DNA from: JAUZOB01 sp963692465
GTDB taxonomy: Bacteria; Bacteroidota; Bacteroidia; Bacteroidales; Prolixibacteraceae
Length of the DNA: 64,000 nucleotides
Direction: 5' to 3'
Assembly (NCBI GenBank): GCA_963692465.1
Contig: OY829943.1
Span: forward strand, 1-64,000
The position numbers and the translations under genes are program-made. The notes below the pieces were generated by a model. It was not told the origin of the DNA and ran no database searches. It worked only from the letters and a program-made list of their open reading frames with translations. Shown here piece by piece: positions 16,979 through 25,627 of this stretch. Position 1 is the first letter of the stretch; every line of letters starts with the position of its first letter.

Positions 16979-18553
16979 TTAGTGTACTTCGGATGTTATT
17001 TGTTTTTTGTCCTTTTTGGTTCGGATCATCAGTATCAAAGGGATACAAAGCAGTAATAACAGGCCTACTGTTATATAGGTATTATTGTAAGCGACCAATT
17101 GATACTGCTTTGAAAGCATCGATTCTAACATCTGAAACGAAGCGCGGGTTGCATCCTCAGGAGAGTATCCTGCTGTCGAAAAACTCTGTGACAGGGATGC
17201 AACTCTGTCTGTAACCATATTGTTGTAGTCGTTGATATTTCCAACCATATTGCCCCTCACAAAAGCATTTTCTGAATTCAGATAAATGCTTATTAATGCT
17301 ACACCTATTGCAGAACCTAACTGACGCATGATGTTTGATAATCCGGTGGCTTGTGCCAGGTCTTGTCCCCTTAAACCGGATAATGCCATCGACATCAATG
17401 GAACCATTAATAGGGCTTTGCCAAAAGAACTTAAGATAAAAGGCCAGAAAAAATTCTTTTGACTTGAATCGGGCGATGAAAATGAAAGAAGAATTAAAAA
17501 GAGTGAAAAAAACAGGATACCAATAATAGCGGATGCATGGTAACTGATTTTTTTCAGGACAAACTTGCTCACAATTAGCATTGCAAAGATGGATGCAATG
17601 GCACTGGGCAAAAGAAATATTCCCTGTTGTGTTGCAGTCCAACCGAGAGAAACCTGGACAAATAAGGGGAAAATGAAAAATATTCCAATTAGTATCATGC
17701 CAAGGATTAGATTCATCAGGTGCCCCAAAGCAAGGTTAATGTTTTTATATAATTTGATATTGACAGCAGGCTCTTTAACCGTGAGTTCCCTCCACACGAA
17801 AGCAACGAGTCCTACGATGGAGGCAATGAAAAAAATTGTTATTTCGGAACTCTCAAACCAGTATTTCTGCGCACCTTCTTCCAAAAAGTATTGAAGAGAG
17901 CATAAACCGATGACCAGAAAAATAATTCCCCACCAATCCATTTTATCCGGCTTTTTTGCACCTATAAGATTAGGAACGAATTTCCAGGATAGCATAGAAG
18001 CAAAAATTCCAATCGGAACATTTATGATAAAAATCCAGTGCCATGACCATTGGTCGGTAATGTAACCGCCTAAGACCGGTCCGATAGCCGGACCGAACAA
18101 AACACCCATCCCGAATATAGCTGTTGCTGTGGCAATTTCTTTGGGAGGAAAAGCATCCCCAATAATACTTTGTGCAGTAGACAATAACCCTCCACCACCC
18201 AGTCCCTGAATGAAACGCCAAAAAACAATCATCCAAAGGCTCGACGATAAACCGCACATCAGGGATGAAAATGTGAAAATAATGACGGATGCAGTGAAGT
18301 ATATTTTCCTTCCGAATAAGTCGGAAAGCATACTCGACAGAGGAACAGTAATTACATTACCCAGGGCATAGGCTGTAACCACCCACCCAATCTCCATGGT
18401 CGTGGCGCCGAGACTACCCATCATCTCTGCACGGGCCACACCAACTGCCGTTGAATCAATCAACTCAATGAGTGCACAGACCAAAGCGGTCAGAATGAGT
18501 ATCCACTTTGCAGACCCAGTTAAATATTGAGGCTTTTGAATCGTTGCTTCCAT
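16979..18553 (-). CDS. DHA2 family (EmrB/QacA-type) MFS drug exporter
   Basis: I use the ATG at 18553 (MEATIQKPQYL...), 4 bp after the HlyD stop; an ATG 11 codons earlier overlaps HlyD. The ~524-residue protein has 14 predicted membrane segments. It shows the DHA2 features LDSTAV-like ELIDSTAVGVA in TM1, the loop motif A LSDLFGRKIYF and the motif C-like GPAIGPVLGGYI. Proton-driven exporters of this kind pair with an HlyD adaptor (EmrA) and TolC to expel hydrophobic drugs, bile acids or fatty acids across both membranes. The gene order HlyD-MFS-TolC supports that tripartite reading. Confidence 0.9.
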   Translation of the reverse strand: MEATIQKPQYLTGSAKWILILTALVCALIELIDSTAVGVARAEMMGSLGATTMEIGWVVTAYALGNVITVPLSSMLSDLFGRKIYFTASVIIFTFSSLMCGLSSSLWMIVFWRFIQGLGGGGLLSTAQSIIGDAFPPKEIATATAIFGMGVLFGPAIGPVLGGYITDQWSWHWIFIINVPIGIFASMLSWKFVPNLIGAKKPDKMDWWGIIFLVIGLCSLQYFLEEGAQKYWFESSEITIFFIASIVGLVAFVWRELTVKEPAVNIKLYKNINLALGHLMNLILGMILIGIFFIFPLFVQVSLGWTATQQGIFLLPSAIASIFAMLIVSKFVLKKISYHASAIIGILFFSLFLILLSFSSPDSSQKNFFWPFILSSFGKALLMVPLMSMALSGLRGQDLAQATGLSNIMRQLGSAIGVALISIYLNSENAFVRGNMVGNINDYNNMVTDRVASLSQSFSTAGYSPEDATRASFQMLESMLSKQYQLVAYNNTYITVGLLLLLCIPLILMIRTKKDKKQITSEVH

Positions 18554-18557
18554 AGAT

Positions 18558-19637
18558 TTACTTGATTTTAACTTTAACAAAAGCACTTAACCCCGGATAT
18601 AATGAACTATTGATGTCTTTGGTAAGACCGCTTAATGAAATCAGTACAGGAACACGTTGTACTATTTTTATAAAATTACCGGTTGCGTTATCAGGAGGCA
18701 GAAGTGCAAATTTTGCTCCGGTTGCCCCGGAATTGGATTCTACTATTCCTTTAAGCTTCAGATTAGAAAGCGCATCAATCTTAATTTCAACATTCTGTCC
18801 TGCTTTTATTTTGGATAGCTGGGTTTCTTTGAAATTAGCGCTAATCCAAAGGTGTTTGGTATCGATTACAACGCACAGCGATTGTCCTGCAGAAACATAT
18901 TGCCCTTTCTGAACAGCCCGTTTTGTGACGATTCCACTGCAGGGAGCAGTGATATAAGCGTGTTCAAGTTGATTCTGTACAAGCGTTAACTCGGCTTCAC
19001 GTTGTTTGATATCGGCACGCGCAAGTTCTATCTGGTTCTGTTCTGCCTTTGCCTGCGATTTATAGCTATCTGATGACGACAATGAAGACTGGTACTGATT
19101 TACGGCCTTTACATAGTCTGATTGGGCAATCAGTAACGCCGTATGTGAATTTTCAAACTGTTCCTGTGTCGCTCCTTTTATTTTCAGCAATTTGCTGAAA
19201 CGGTCAAAATTAGTTTGAGCCTTTTCGAGGTTGATTTTAGCCGACCGGATGCCTTGAAATCCCGCTTGGGATGTTTGCACATACGCGTTAACAGTTTCCG
19301 TACTTGCGGATGATTTGTTTTCGGCGATATTTAAATTTGCCTTTGCACTTTCAAGTGCTGCTTTTGCTTCTGTTACTTTAGCCTGCAGTTCGATGGTGTC
19401 GAACGTAATAAGTAACTGGCCTTGTCTGACATATTCATTGTCGTTGAAATGAATCTCCTTAAGGTATGCCGTTACACTTGACCTGACCGGAACTATATTG
19501 CCATCTACCTGTGCGTCGTCAGTTGATTCGTAAGTACCGCTTTTTAGCAAGTAAAAGATACTTATACCGACAGCTATCAGAACTGCTGCAATAATGATTA
19601 GTTTGCCTTGCCTTTTCTTTGTTCCTTCCTGTTTCAT
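18558..19637 (-). CDS. HlyD/EmrA-family membrane fusion protein
   Basis: The 359-residue adaptor has one N-terminal transmembrane helix (about 12-30, IIIAAVLIAVGISIFYLL) followed by STDDAQVDGNIVPVRSSV, the EmrA-type first lipoyl half. A long alpha-helical hairpin (about 75-215) follows, then the second lipoyl half (ITAPCSGIVTKRAVQKGQYV) and a beta-barrel domain. It bridges the MFS exporter and the TolC channel. It is the first transport gene after the response regulator, separated by a 124-bp gap that could hold the regulated promoter. Confidence 0.9.
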   Translation of the reverse strand: MKQEGTKKRQGKLIIIAAVLIAVGISIFYLLKSGTYESTDDAQVDGNIVPVRSSVTAYLKEIHFNDNEYVRQGQLLITFDTIELQAKVTEAKAALESAKANLNIAENKSSASTETVNAYVQTSQAGFQGIRSAKINLEKAQTNFDRFSKLLKIKGATQEQFENSHTALLIAQSDYVKAVNQYQSSLSSSDSYKSQAKAEQNQIELARADIKQREAELTLVQNQLEHAYITAPCSGIVTKRAVQKGQYVSAGQSLCVVIDTKHLWISANFKETQLSKIKAGQNVEIKIDALSNLKLKGIVESNSGATGAKFALLPPDNATGNFIKIVQRVPVLISLSGLTKDINSSLYPGLSAFVKVKIK

Positions 19638-19761
19638 TTCTTTACGATTAAGGGTTATTAAACAATTAAATCCAGGGACAAAATTGTTTTCTTAATCTTA
19701 GTATAGAAATGAGGTTAAACCCGAAATGGACAAAAGCAGGGCTGAAAATACTGCGAAAAAG
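19638..19761. promoter_or_regulatory. Intergenic region upstream of the efflux genes, probable regulated promoter
   Basis: This 124-bp gap separates the LytTR response regulator from the HlyD-MFS-TolC genes on the same strand. It is AT-rich, with no obvious terminator, and it is the natural place for a LytTR-controlled promoter. I could not identify paired direct repeats with confidence. Confidence 0.3.
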
Positions 19762-20523
19762 CTAACTGCCAGAAAGCCAGTTCAAAAAATCGGAGACTTT
19801 TACCTTGTTTACTTTAATTGTTTCTTTAAAAGGAATGATAAGGGTAACCGATAATGTGCGTGCAAAGTATTGAGAGGCTTCTTTAATTGCTTTTCGATGA
19901 ACAAGATTCTGCCTGTTAGCCCTGTAAAAATCAGAGCCGGTAATTCTCTCCAATTCATCAAGTGGTTTATTAATAGTATAGCTTTTTTGATCGAATGTAA
20001 TCATATGAGTAATTTCATTCTCAAGGTAAAAAAGAGCAATATTATCAATCCTTACAGGGAATATTTTGTCCTTATGGTAAACAAGAATGGAACCTTTATT
20101 TTGCTTTTTCCTGCTTTCAAATAGTTCAAGAATATTTTCGAACTGCGAGGTATTTCTCAAAAATCGCTTCCCAAGCTCTTTGTATTTGGTAAGGGCGTTA
20201 GCAATAGCTTCATCATCAAATGGTTTTAGAATGTAATCGATACCGTTTGCTTTAAATGCTTTTAAAGCATATTCATCATAGGCCGTACAGAATATAACAG
20301 GTGTAGTAATTGACTGATCCTTAAAAATATCAAAACATAAGCCATCTCCTAGTTGGATATCACTAAAGATAAGATCAGGGTGTTCATTTTTTCTAAACCA
20401 TGCAATTGCATCTTCCACTGAATACAGTTTTGCAATGATTTGTGCTTCAGGAGTATGTCTTAAAATAGTTTTAGCTAAATCGTTAGCCGTGAATTGTTCA
20501 TCCTCGATGATTACTATTTTCAT
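19762..20523 (-). CDS. LytTR-family DNA-binding response regulator
   Basis: The 253-residue protein has a receiver domain (residues 1-120) with acidic pocket EDE near residue 8, phospho-acceptor Asp55 in IFSDIQLGDG, and KP at IDYILKPFDDE. The C-terminal LytTR DNA-binding domain (about 140-245) includes LERITGSDFYRANRQNLVH. It overlaps the sensor kinase gene by 26 bp. Phosphorylated LytTR regulators bind pairs of short direct repeats. The likely target is the efflux operon directly downstream. Confidence 0.92.
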   Translation of the reverse strand: MKIVIIEDEQFTANDLAKTILRHTPEAQIIAKLYSVEDAIAWFRKNEHPDLIFSDIQLGDGLCFDIFKDQSITTPVIFCTAYDEYALKAFKANGIDYILKPFDDEAIANALTKYKELGKRFLRNTSQFENILELFESRKKQNKGSILVYHKDKIFPVRIDNIALFYLENEITHMITFDQKSYTINKPLDELERITGSDFYRANRQNLVHRKAIKEASQYFARTLSVTLIIPFKETIKVNKVKVSDFLNWLSGS

Positions 20524-21607
20524 GGTCTAAAATTTTTATGCTTACTGAAAAGCAATTGTTATCTGTTCGTATAACAACCTCGTCGCCGGAAAGAATCTTA
20601 TATCGTTCGGACAGGTTGATCAACCCAACACCTGTTGATTTTTCAGAAGTATCCTTGATTCTGATGTTATTTGATACGACAATACGGTCTTTTTTATATT
20701 CTACGTTTATATGTAGCGGATGGCTGATTGTAAGGACATTGTGTTTAATCGCATTTTCTATTAATTGCTGAATAGAAAAAACGGGAACGACTCCCGATTT
20801 TACTGCTTCTGGAATGTGAATGGAAAATTGCAGTGCATCACCAAAACGCACTTTCTGCAAATTAAGATAATCCATGCAGAATTTCAATTCTTCCGCAAGA
20901 TTAATGACATTATCATTATTAAAAGAAACAGAAGCTCTTAGAAAATCGGATAAGCGTTTGAGAAAAATTTCTGCATCCGGATTATTTGTAATAAGAGATT
21001 TCAATGTTGTTAAAGAATTAAATAAAAAATGAGGGTTTACCTGTTGTTTTAATTGTTGATAGTTGGCCTCAATATTTTTGATTTTTAACTGGGCATTTTC
21101 GAGTTCAAGTTTTTGTTTCGCATCAATTTCTACCACGTAGTTCAATAAAATGAGAACTAGGGCAGTGGAAAAAAACATGATACATAAAAACAAAACAATA
21201 AAAATCCATGGGGAAGTTTGATGTGATATCATGTGTGATACTACCGCAGAAGGCAAATCAATTTTCTGAGCAATTTGGTTCCCCATAAATCTTATTAGTA
21301 AATACCCAATAAATAAAGGAATGGAGGAAAACACGAAACTTAGCGGAACTCGGAGTCGTATTGCTTTAACTTTTTCAGTGGTTTTATTATCAATATAAGT
21401 TATTAGCCTGATGTTTATCACGTTAATCAAGAATACAACACCTGCAATAATAAAGGCAAAAGCTAAGTTGGTGAGAAATTGGAGTACAATTCTCAGAAGA
21501 TAAAATTGAGTAATCACTTCGATGGCCATGGCAAGGCATCCTGCTGCCAGGGAAACAAAAGTTGCCACTACGTAAAGACGTGTTTTTAAAGATACTTTTT
21601 GTTCCAT
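20498..21607 (-). CDS. LytS-like membrane sensor histidine kinase
   Basis: The 369-residue protein has four hydrophobic segments in the first ~165 residues, a short coiled coil, and then a His_kinase domain with the phospho-acceptor in QVNPHFLFNSL. The N-box-like QQLIENAIKHN and GVGLINLSERY of the ATP-binding domain follow. The pair with the LytTR regulator is the standard arrangement in Bacteroidota. There is no large extracytoplasmic sensor domain, so the signal is probably sensed in or at the membrane. Only about 90 bp separates its start from an inserted IS21 element, so its upstream region may have been rearranged. Confidence 0.9.
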   Translation of the reverse strand: MEQKVSLKTRLYVVATFVSLAAGCLAMAIEVITQFYLLRIVLQFLTNLAFAFIIAGVVFLINVINIRLITYIDNKTTEKVKAIRLRVPLSFVFSSIPLFIGYLLIRFMGNQIAQKIDLPSAVVSHMISHQTSPWIFIVLFLCIMFFSTALVLILLNYVVEIDAKQKLELENAQLKIKNIEANYQQLKQQVNPHFLFNSLTTLKSLITNNPDAEIFLKRLSDFLRASVSFNNDNVINLAEELKFCMDYLNLQKVRFGDALQFSIHIPEAVKSGVVPVFSIQQLIENAIKHNVLTISHPLHINVEYKKDRIVVSNNIRIKDTSEKSTGVGLINLSERYKILSGDEVVIRTDNNCFSVSIKILDHENSNHRG

Positions 21608-21611
21608 ATAA

Positions 21612-21619
21612 CAAATCTA
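21612..21619 (-). promoter_or_regulatory. Perfect TAnnTTTG -7 box before the sensor kinase gene
   Basis: On the minus strand TAGATTTG lies only 5 bp before the kinase start codon. If used, the transcript would be leaderless or nearly so. No TTTG -33 partner is clear, which keeps the call weak. Confidence 0.3.
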
Positions 21620-21627
21620 AGGATTTT

Positions 21628-21700
21628 TCCTGTGTATTTGTTATGAAGCATGGATTGTGTGGCTTGTTAAAGTATATGGATCGGAGTATATTACTCGGAT
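21628..21700 (+). pseudogene. Remnant of a second archaeal-ATPase-like gene, interrupted by IS21
   Basis: The sequence TATTTGTTATGAAGCATGGATT matches the ATPase gene near 8950 (FVMKHGL). It then jumps directly to GTGTGGCTTGTTAAAGTATATGG, which matches the last codons of the same gene near 9074 (LWLAKVYGSG). The join falls on TGGATT, present at both positions of the intact gene, so a deletion between short repeats explains it. After the IS21 element the homology continues for a few bases (GGATGACT against GGATAACT at the intact stop codon). Only the 3' end of the gene remains. Confidence 0.65.
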
Positions 21701-21716
21701 TGAATATTCCGGTCAA

Positions 21717-21856
21717 GCGGCGCCACCCCTACCGGATGAAGCGGCGCCAGGAGTTCCGATCGAAGCGGCGCCACTTAACAGGGTTGTTTATTTAGGGATA
21801 TTTTAGAAAAGCAAGCGTCAGAAACAAGACCTGACAATCCGGCACAAGCGGCGCCA
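21717..21856 (+). repeat. Left-end subterminal GCGGCGCCA repeats of the IS21 element
   Basis: GCGGCGCCA occurs at 21717, 21741, 21765 and 21848, the first three exactly 24 bp apart. Related inverted copies stand at the right end (TGGCGCCGC at 24290-24298, TGGCGCTGC at 24313-24321). IS21 transposases bind such multiple terminal repeats. Confidence 0.85.
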
Positions 21857-21921
21857 CCCCAAAAGACAAAACAGGGAAGATTTGTAACAATAACCAGGTA
21901 TCTTTTGAACAAAAAGATGCG

Positions 21922-23487
21922 ATGGCTTATATTCCTATTACTATGTTACAGATCAGACACATATTGCAATTACTTGAAAAAGGAGAATCAAAGCGGTCAA
22001 TCGCTCAGATACTTCATTCCGGACGACATACGATAGATAAATATATTGATCGTATCAACCAGTCAGATAAGGGACTTTCAGAGTTGCTTCAATTACCGGA
22101 TGCCCAATTATTAGTTCGGATGTATCCTCTCCGAAACGAATCCAAAAGAGATCCGAGGCAACAGTATCTTCTAGATAAACTTCCCGGATATCAAAAGGAA
22201 TTAAACCGGATCGGTGTAACCAAACGGTTATTATGGGAAGAGTATCGTAAAGAAGAACCAGATGGTTATGGTTACTCTCAGTTTTGCGAACACTTAACTG
22301 ATTATCAAAAGAAAAACGGAGCGACCATGCATTTTGAACACCTGCCCGGAGACATCATCCAAATTGATTTTGCGGGGAAGAAAATGAGTTACATTGATTG
22401 TATCACCGGAGAGATCGTCCAATGTCCGATATTAATCTGTGTTCTTCCCTATAGTGGCTATACCTACATTGAAGCCCTGCCATCAGCCACACAGGAGTTT
22501 ATGTTCGCTGCCCTGGGGCGTTGCCTGAGTTATTTGGGCGGAGTTCCTAAGAATGCCTTGAGCGACAACATGAAACAATACGTTTCAAAGAGTAATCGCT
22601 ACGAACCTTCATTTACAACAGTATGTGAGCAGTGGGCGGTTCATTACAACATGAATCTGACGGCAGCCAGAGTGTTTCATCCCAAAGATAAGCCTTCGGT
22701 CGAGAGCACGGTGAACGTGGCTTATATGCGGATCTATGCACCCCTACGGAATGAATCGTTTCATAGTTTGGCAGAGCTTAATGCCCACATCATGGATCGT
22801 TGTGATGCTCATAACCACATGCTCATGCAAAACCGGACATACAGCCGCTATGATCGATTTATCGAAAAGGAAAAGCCTCTTCTTTATGAACTACCCTCCG
22901 AACCCTTTGTAGTTAAACACACTACCAAAGCAAAAGTACAGAAGAATTACCATGTTATATTGGGTGAAGACTGGCATCAGTACAGTGTTCCCTACCAGTA
23001 TATTGGCAAACGGGTTGTTCTTGTTTATGATTATGAAGAAGTAGAGATTTACCTGGGACAACAGCGAATAGCCATCCACAAACGACATCACGGCAAATAC
23101 GGATATACTACATTGAAGGAACATATGCCAGAATCCCACCGGAGATATGATGAAACGCAGGGATGGGACTCAGACTATTTTTTAAACCGGGCACAGCAGA
23201 TCGGTGAAAACTCCCGTGAGATCTTTACCCGTATGCTTGCCTCCAAAACCTTTGCAGAACAGACCTATCGGTCCTGTATCGGGTTATTGCGCATTGCTGA
23301 TCTGTATGGTAAAGAACGCTTCGAGAATGCCTGTAAGCGGGCATTGCCATCTCCACGAATAAGTTACCGGATGATAGAAAATATATTAATCAACAATCTG
23401 GATAAGCAGCAGGATGAAAATCAATCAGCGTTGTTGTCTCCGATTCCGGATCATGAAAACATACGAGGTTGTCAAGCTTATCATTAA
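21922..23487 (+). CDS. istA: IS21 family transposase IstA
   Basis: The 521-residue transposase has an N-terminal helix-turn-helix (MLQIRHILQLLEKGESKRSIAQIL...RHTIDKYI). Its rve/DDE integrase core has Asp in GDIIQIDFAGKKM, Asp in NALSDNMKQYV and Glu in KPSVESTVN. A C-terminal beta-rich domain follows (YHVILGEDWHQYSVPYQYIG). It cuts and joins the element ends. It is the first gene of the element and is followed after 20 bp by istB. Length is normal for the longer IS21 transposases of Bacteroidota. Confidence 0.95.
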   Translation: MAYIPITMLQIRHILQLLEKGESKRSIAQILHSGRHTIDKYIDRINQSDKGLSELLQLPDAQLLVRMYPLRNESKRDPRQQYLLDKLPGYQKELNRIGVTKRLLWEEYRKEEPDGYGYSQFCEHLTDYQKKNGATMHFEHLPGDIIQIDFAGKKMSYIDCITGEIVQCPILICVLPYSGYTYIEALPSATQEFMFAALGRCLSYLGGVPKNALSDNMKQYVSKSNRYEPSFTTVCEQWAVHYNMNLTAARVFHPKDKPSVESTVNVAYMRIYAPLRNESFHSLAELNAHIMDRCDAHNHMLMQNRTYSRYDRFIEKEKPLLYELPSEPFVVKHTTKAKVQKNYHVILGEDWHQYSVPYQYIGKRVVLVYDYEEVEIYLGQQRIAIHKRHHGKYGYTTLKEHMPESHRRYDETQGWDSDYFLNRAQQIGENSREIFTRMLASKTFAEQTYRSCIGLLRIADLYGKERFENACKRALPSPRISYRMIENILINNLDKQQDENQSALLSPIPDHENIRGCQAYH

Positions 23488-23507
23488 CCCTTTAAAAAAC
23501 AATAAGA

Positions 23508-24242
23508 ATGAATCATCAACTTACATTGGATCAACTCAATCAGTTAAAACTACATGGAATGGCTGATGCCTATCAGGCCGTGCTATCATTGCCGGTACAG
23601 GAACAGCCTTCCATCCACCAGTTTATCGCCCGCCTTACCGAAGCAGAGGCACAATATCGTTTACAACTCAGAACCGAAACTTACCTGAAACAAAGCAAAC
23701 TGCGATACAATGCTGTTTTGGAACAGGTTTACTGTAATCCGGGGAGGAACCTCTCTCAGGAGAACCTTCTCTCCATTGCTGATGGTGGCTTTATCGAACG
23801 CTCTGAAAACATCCTCATTACCGGAGCTACAGGATGCGGGAAGAGCTATTTGGCCTGTGCCATTGGCCGACAAGCCTGTTCGTTTGGATATAAAACGCTT
23901 TATTTTGGAATGACCCGCTTTCTGGAACGAATCGCACAATCCAAACTTGATGGCACTTACATCAAATTGCTTAACCAGATTGAAAAAGTACAATTGCTTA
24001 TCCTTGACGATTTTGGGTTGCAACCGATGAATAATATCGCCCGTCTTGCTTTGCTCCAGATGCTTGAAGATCGCTATGGTAAGAAATCAACACTGATCGC
24101 TTCCCAGCTTCCTGTGGATAAATGGCATCCCTATATCGGAGAGTCTACCGTTGCCGATGCTATTATGGACAGATTGTCAGAAAATGCTTCCCGGTTTGAA
24201 CTTAAAGGGGAGTCATTGAGAAAGAAAAAAACAGTAAAATAG
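23508..24242 (+). CDS. istB: IS21 family helper ATPase IstB
   Basis: The 244-residue AAA+ protein, related to DnaC, has Walker A GATGCGKSYLA (about 104-114) and Walker B LLILDDFGL. The N-terminal segment (MNHQLTLDQLNQLKLHGMADAYQAVL) is typical of IstB. It assembles on DNA and selects and presents the target to IstA. Frame and length are intact. Confidence 0.95.
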   Translation: MNHQLTLDQLNQLKLHGMADAYQAVLSLPVQEQPSIHQFIARLTEAEAQYRLQLRTETYLKQSKLRYNAVLEQVYCNPGRNLSQENLLSIADGGFIERSENILITGATGCGKSYLACAIGRQACSFGYKTLYFGMTRFLERIAQSKLDGTYIKLLNQIEKVQLLILDDFGLQPMNNIARLALLQMLEDRYGKKSTLIASQLPVDKWHPYIGESTVADAIMDRLSENASRFELKGESLRKKKTVK

Positions 24243-24391
24243 TTAGCTGAAATTGTTTAATATTGTATTACAAATCTGCCCCGTTTAGGTGGCGCCGCTT
24301 CGAGCGGTACACTGGCGCTGCTTCGCCGGAATACTCACTCGGATGACTAATATTCGGAAAGGTAACGACAATGAGCTGACTTTTAATGTTT

Positions 24392-25561
24392 TTAGTAACT
24401 CATCCCAAATTGCCAAAGCGGAATAATATTGGCATATCCGAACTCAATGTCATCTTTTACTACGAAACCGTTCTCAATGCTTTGAATCTGCTTTTGGCCC
24501 TTATTTTTACCACCAACCTCAAAAGTCATATCATCAATTAAAAAATCGGATACAGGGGACGCAATCACTTCCGAATTAACTCTTGTTTGATTGAAAAAGA
24601 AAGTCTCTCTGATATTCCCAATATTCGAAGTGTCATGAGCCAGATTATAAATTAAATTGGTGTTATCCAAATAGATCTTATCGACCTTACCCAATCCTCG
24701 GATGCCTCCTGTATTGTCACGCAATTGCCCTATTAATCCTGCTTCCTCTATATAAAGGCAATAATCTGCAATATTATTACGACTGGCTCCAAGCAGCTTG
24801 GCAATGCTGCTTAAATTAGGCTTAAAAGGTGCGCTTTTAGAAATAATAGCAAGAAGCTGTTTCAGTTTCCGGCCTGTAGATGCGTTCATATTCGCATACT
24901 GTGGAATGTCAGAATCCAGGGTCTGATTAATGATTTGCTGTAAACGCTGGTCATATCCATCTTCCATTGCAAACGGATAATAACCTTTTTTTAAATAGTT
25001 TTCGAAAAGAGCTAGCGGATGATCAACTCCCGAAACTTCCACTTTATGTGCTGTGATATTCTGTAAGGTATAGGTATCTGCAGTGATGCCGTGAAATAAT
25101 TGCAGATATTCTCTAAAGGACAATCCTTGCATCTGATACATTATCGCTCGTCGGCTCAAATCGGATGCTCCTTTGTTTATATCCAGCACCGAAGAACCGG
25201 TAAACAGAACTTTCAATTCAGGATGGTAATCATAAATGAGTTTTAACTCTTTAGACCAATCTTTATATTTATGAATCTCGTCGATAAACAAATACTTAAT
25301 GCCTTTGTTGGTAAGTGTTTCTGCTAAATCCATTAGTTTATTATCTGCAAAATAGAAATCTTCTGTAGTTACATACAACGATTCACCGGGATTTAAATCC
25401 TCTTTAATATGTTGAAGTACTAAAGTAGTTTTTCCGACACCTCTCGGTCCGGTTAGCCCGATCATTCGACTATTCCAATTAATTTTGGAATAGATATAGC
25501 GATGAAAATCTGTATTTAATTCTCGTAGTAGCTTATGAAAATGTTCAAATAGTTTGTCCAT
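24392..25561 (-). CDS. AAA_14/DUF4143 ATP-binding protein
   Basis: The 389-residue P-loop ATPase has GPRGVGKTT at 38-46 (Lys44) and Walker B YLFIDEIHKYKDW with Asp94-Glu95. A sensor-like LFTGSSVLDI and a C-terminal DUF4143 domain (about 205-365) follow. Such proteins are widespread in Bacteroidota, occur in many dispersed copies and have no settled function; links to DNA-end handling, toxin-antitoxin-like modules and defence have been proposed. It stands alone between the IS21 element and the SDR genes. Its promoter region carries two TGCAC-N7-GTGCA inverted repeats (see 25596-25644). It belongs to a different ATPase family from the 7962 gene. Confidence 0.85.
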   Translation of the reverse strand: MDKLFEHFHKLLRELNTDFHRYIYSKINWNSRMIGLTGPRGVGKTTLVLQHIKEDLNPGESLYVTTEDFYFADNKLMDLAETLTNKGIKYLFIDEIHKYKDWSKELKLIYDYHPELKVLFTGSSVLDINKGASDLSRRAIMYQMQGLSFREYLQLFHGITADTYTLQNITAHKVEVSGVDHPLALFENYLKKGYYPFAMEDGYDQRLQQIINQTLDSDIPQYANMNASTGRKLKQLLAIISKSAPFKPNLSSIAKLLGASRNNIADYCLYIEEAGLIGQLRDNTGGIRGLGKVDKIYLDNTNLIYNLAHDTSNIGNIRETFFFNQTRVNSEVIASPVSDFLIDDMTFEVGGKNKGQKQIQSIENGFVVKDDIEFGYANIIPLWQFGMSY

Positions 25562-25580
25562 TTCTCAGTAATTTATAGGA

Positions 25581-25614
25581 CAAAGATATGAATAATGCAC
25601 TATCGGAGTGCAAA
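25581..25614 (-). promoter_or_regulatory. Promoter of the AAA_14/DUF4143 gene
   Basis: On the minus strand TTTG (25614-25611) and TATCTTTG (25588-25581), a perfect TAnnTTTG box, are separated by 22 nt. The -7 box ends 19 bp before the start codon. One of the operator palindromes lies between the two promoter elements. Confidence 0.55.
25596..25612. promoter_or_regulatory. Operator-like inverted repeat TGCAC-N7-GTGCA (proximal copy)
   Basis: TGCAC TATCGGA GTGCA is a 17-bp dyad with 5-bp arms. It lies between the -33 and -7 boxes of the ATPase promoter, where a bound repressor would block RNA polymerase. Confidence 0.6.
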
Positions 25615-25627
25615 AAATTGAATAAAA

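Larger units (their letters stand above)
21701..24337 (+). mobile_element. Complete IS21-family insertion sequence
   Basis: The element is 2637 bp long. Its 25-bp terminal inverted repeats (21701-21725 and 24313-24337) match at 21 of 25 positions and begin TGAATATTCCGG and TGAGTATTCCGG. It is flanked by a 7-bp direct repeat CTCGGAT (21694-21700 and 24338-24344), the target-site duplication. Inside are the two IS21 genes, istA and istB, both open, and subterminal copies of GCGGCGCCA. Intact genes, ends and duplication indicate a recent, probably still active insertion. Confidence 0.92.

Noticed and set aside
16962..17048. Longer N terminus for the TolC protein
   Set aside because: The extension overlaps the end of the exporter gene and lacks a signal peptide, while the internal ATG at 16961 begins one.
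17157..18257. Alternative frames of 95-161 codons inside the MFS exporter gene
   Set aside because: The exporter reads through this region without a break and the other frames lack any motif.
21717..21856. Short spaced repeats considered as a CRISPR array
   Set aside because: The units are 9 bp with 24-bp period and lie in the terminal region of an IS21 element, with matching inverted copies at the other end. No cas genes or 28-37-bp repeats are present.
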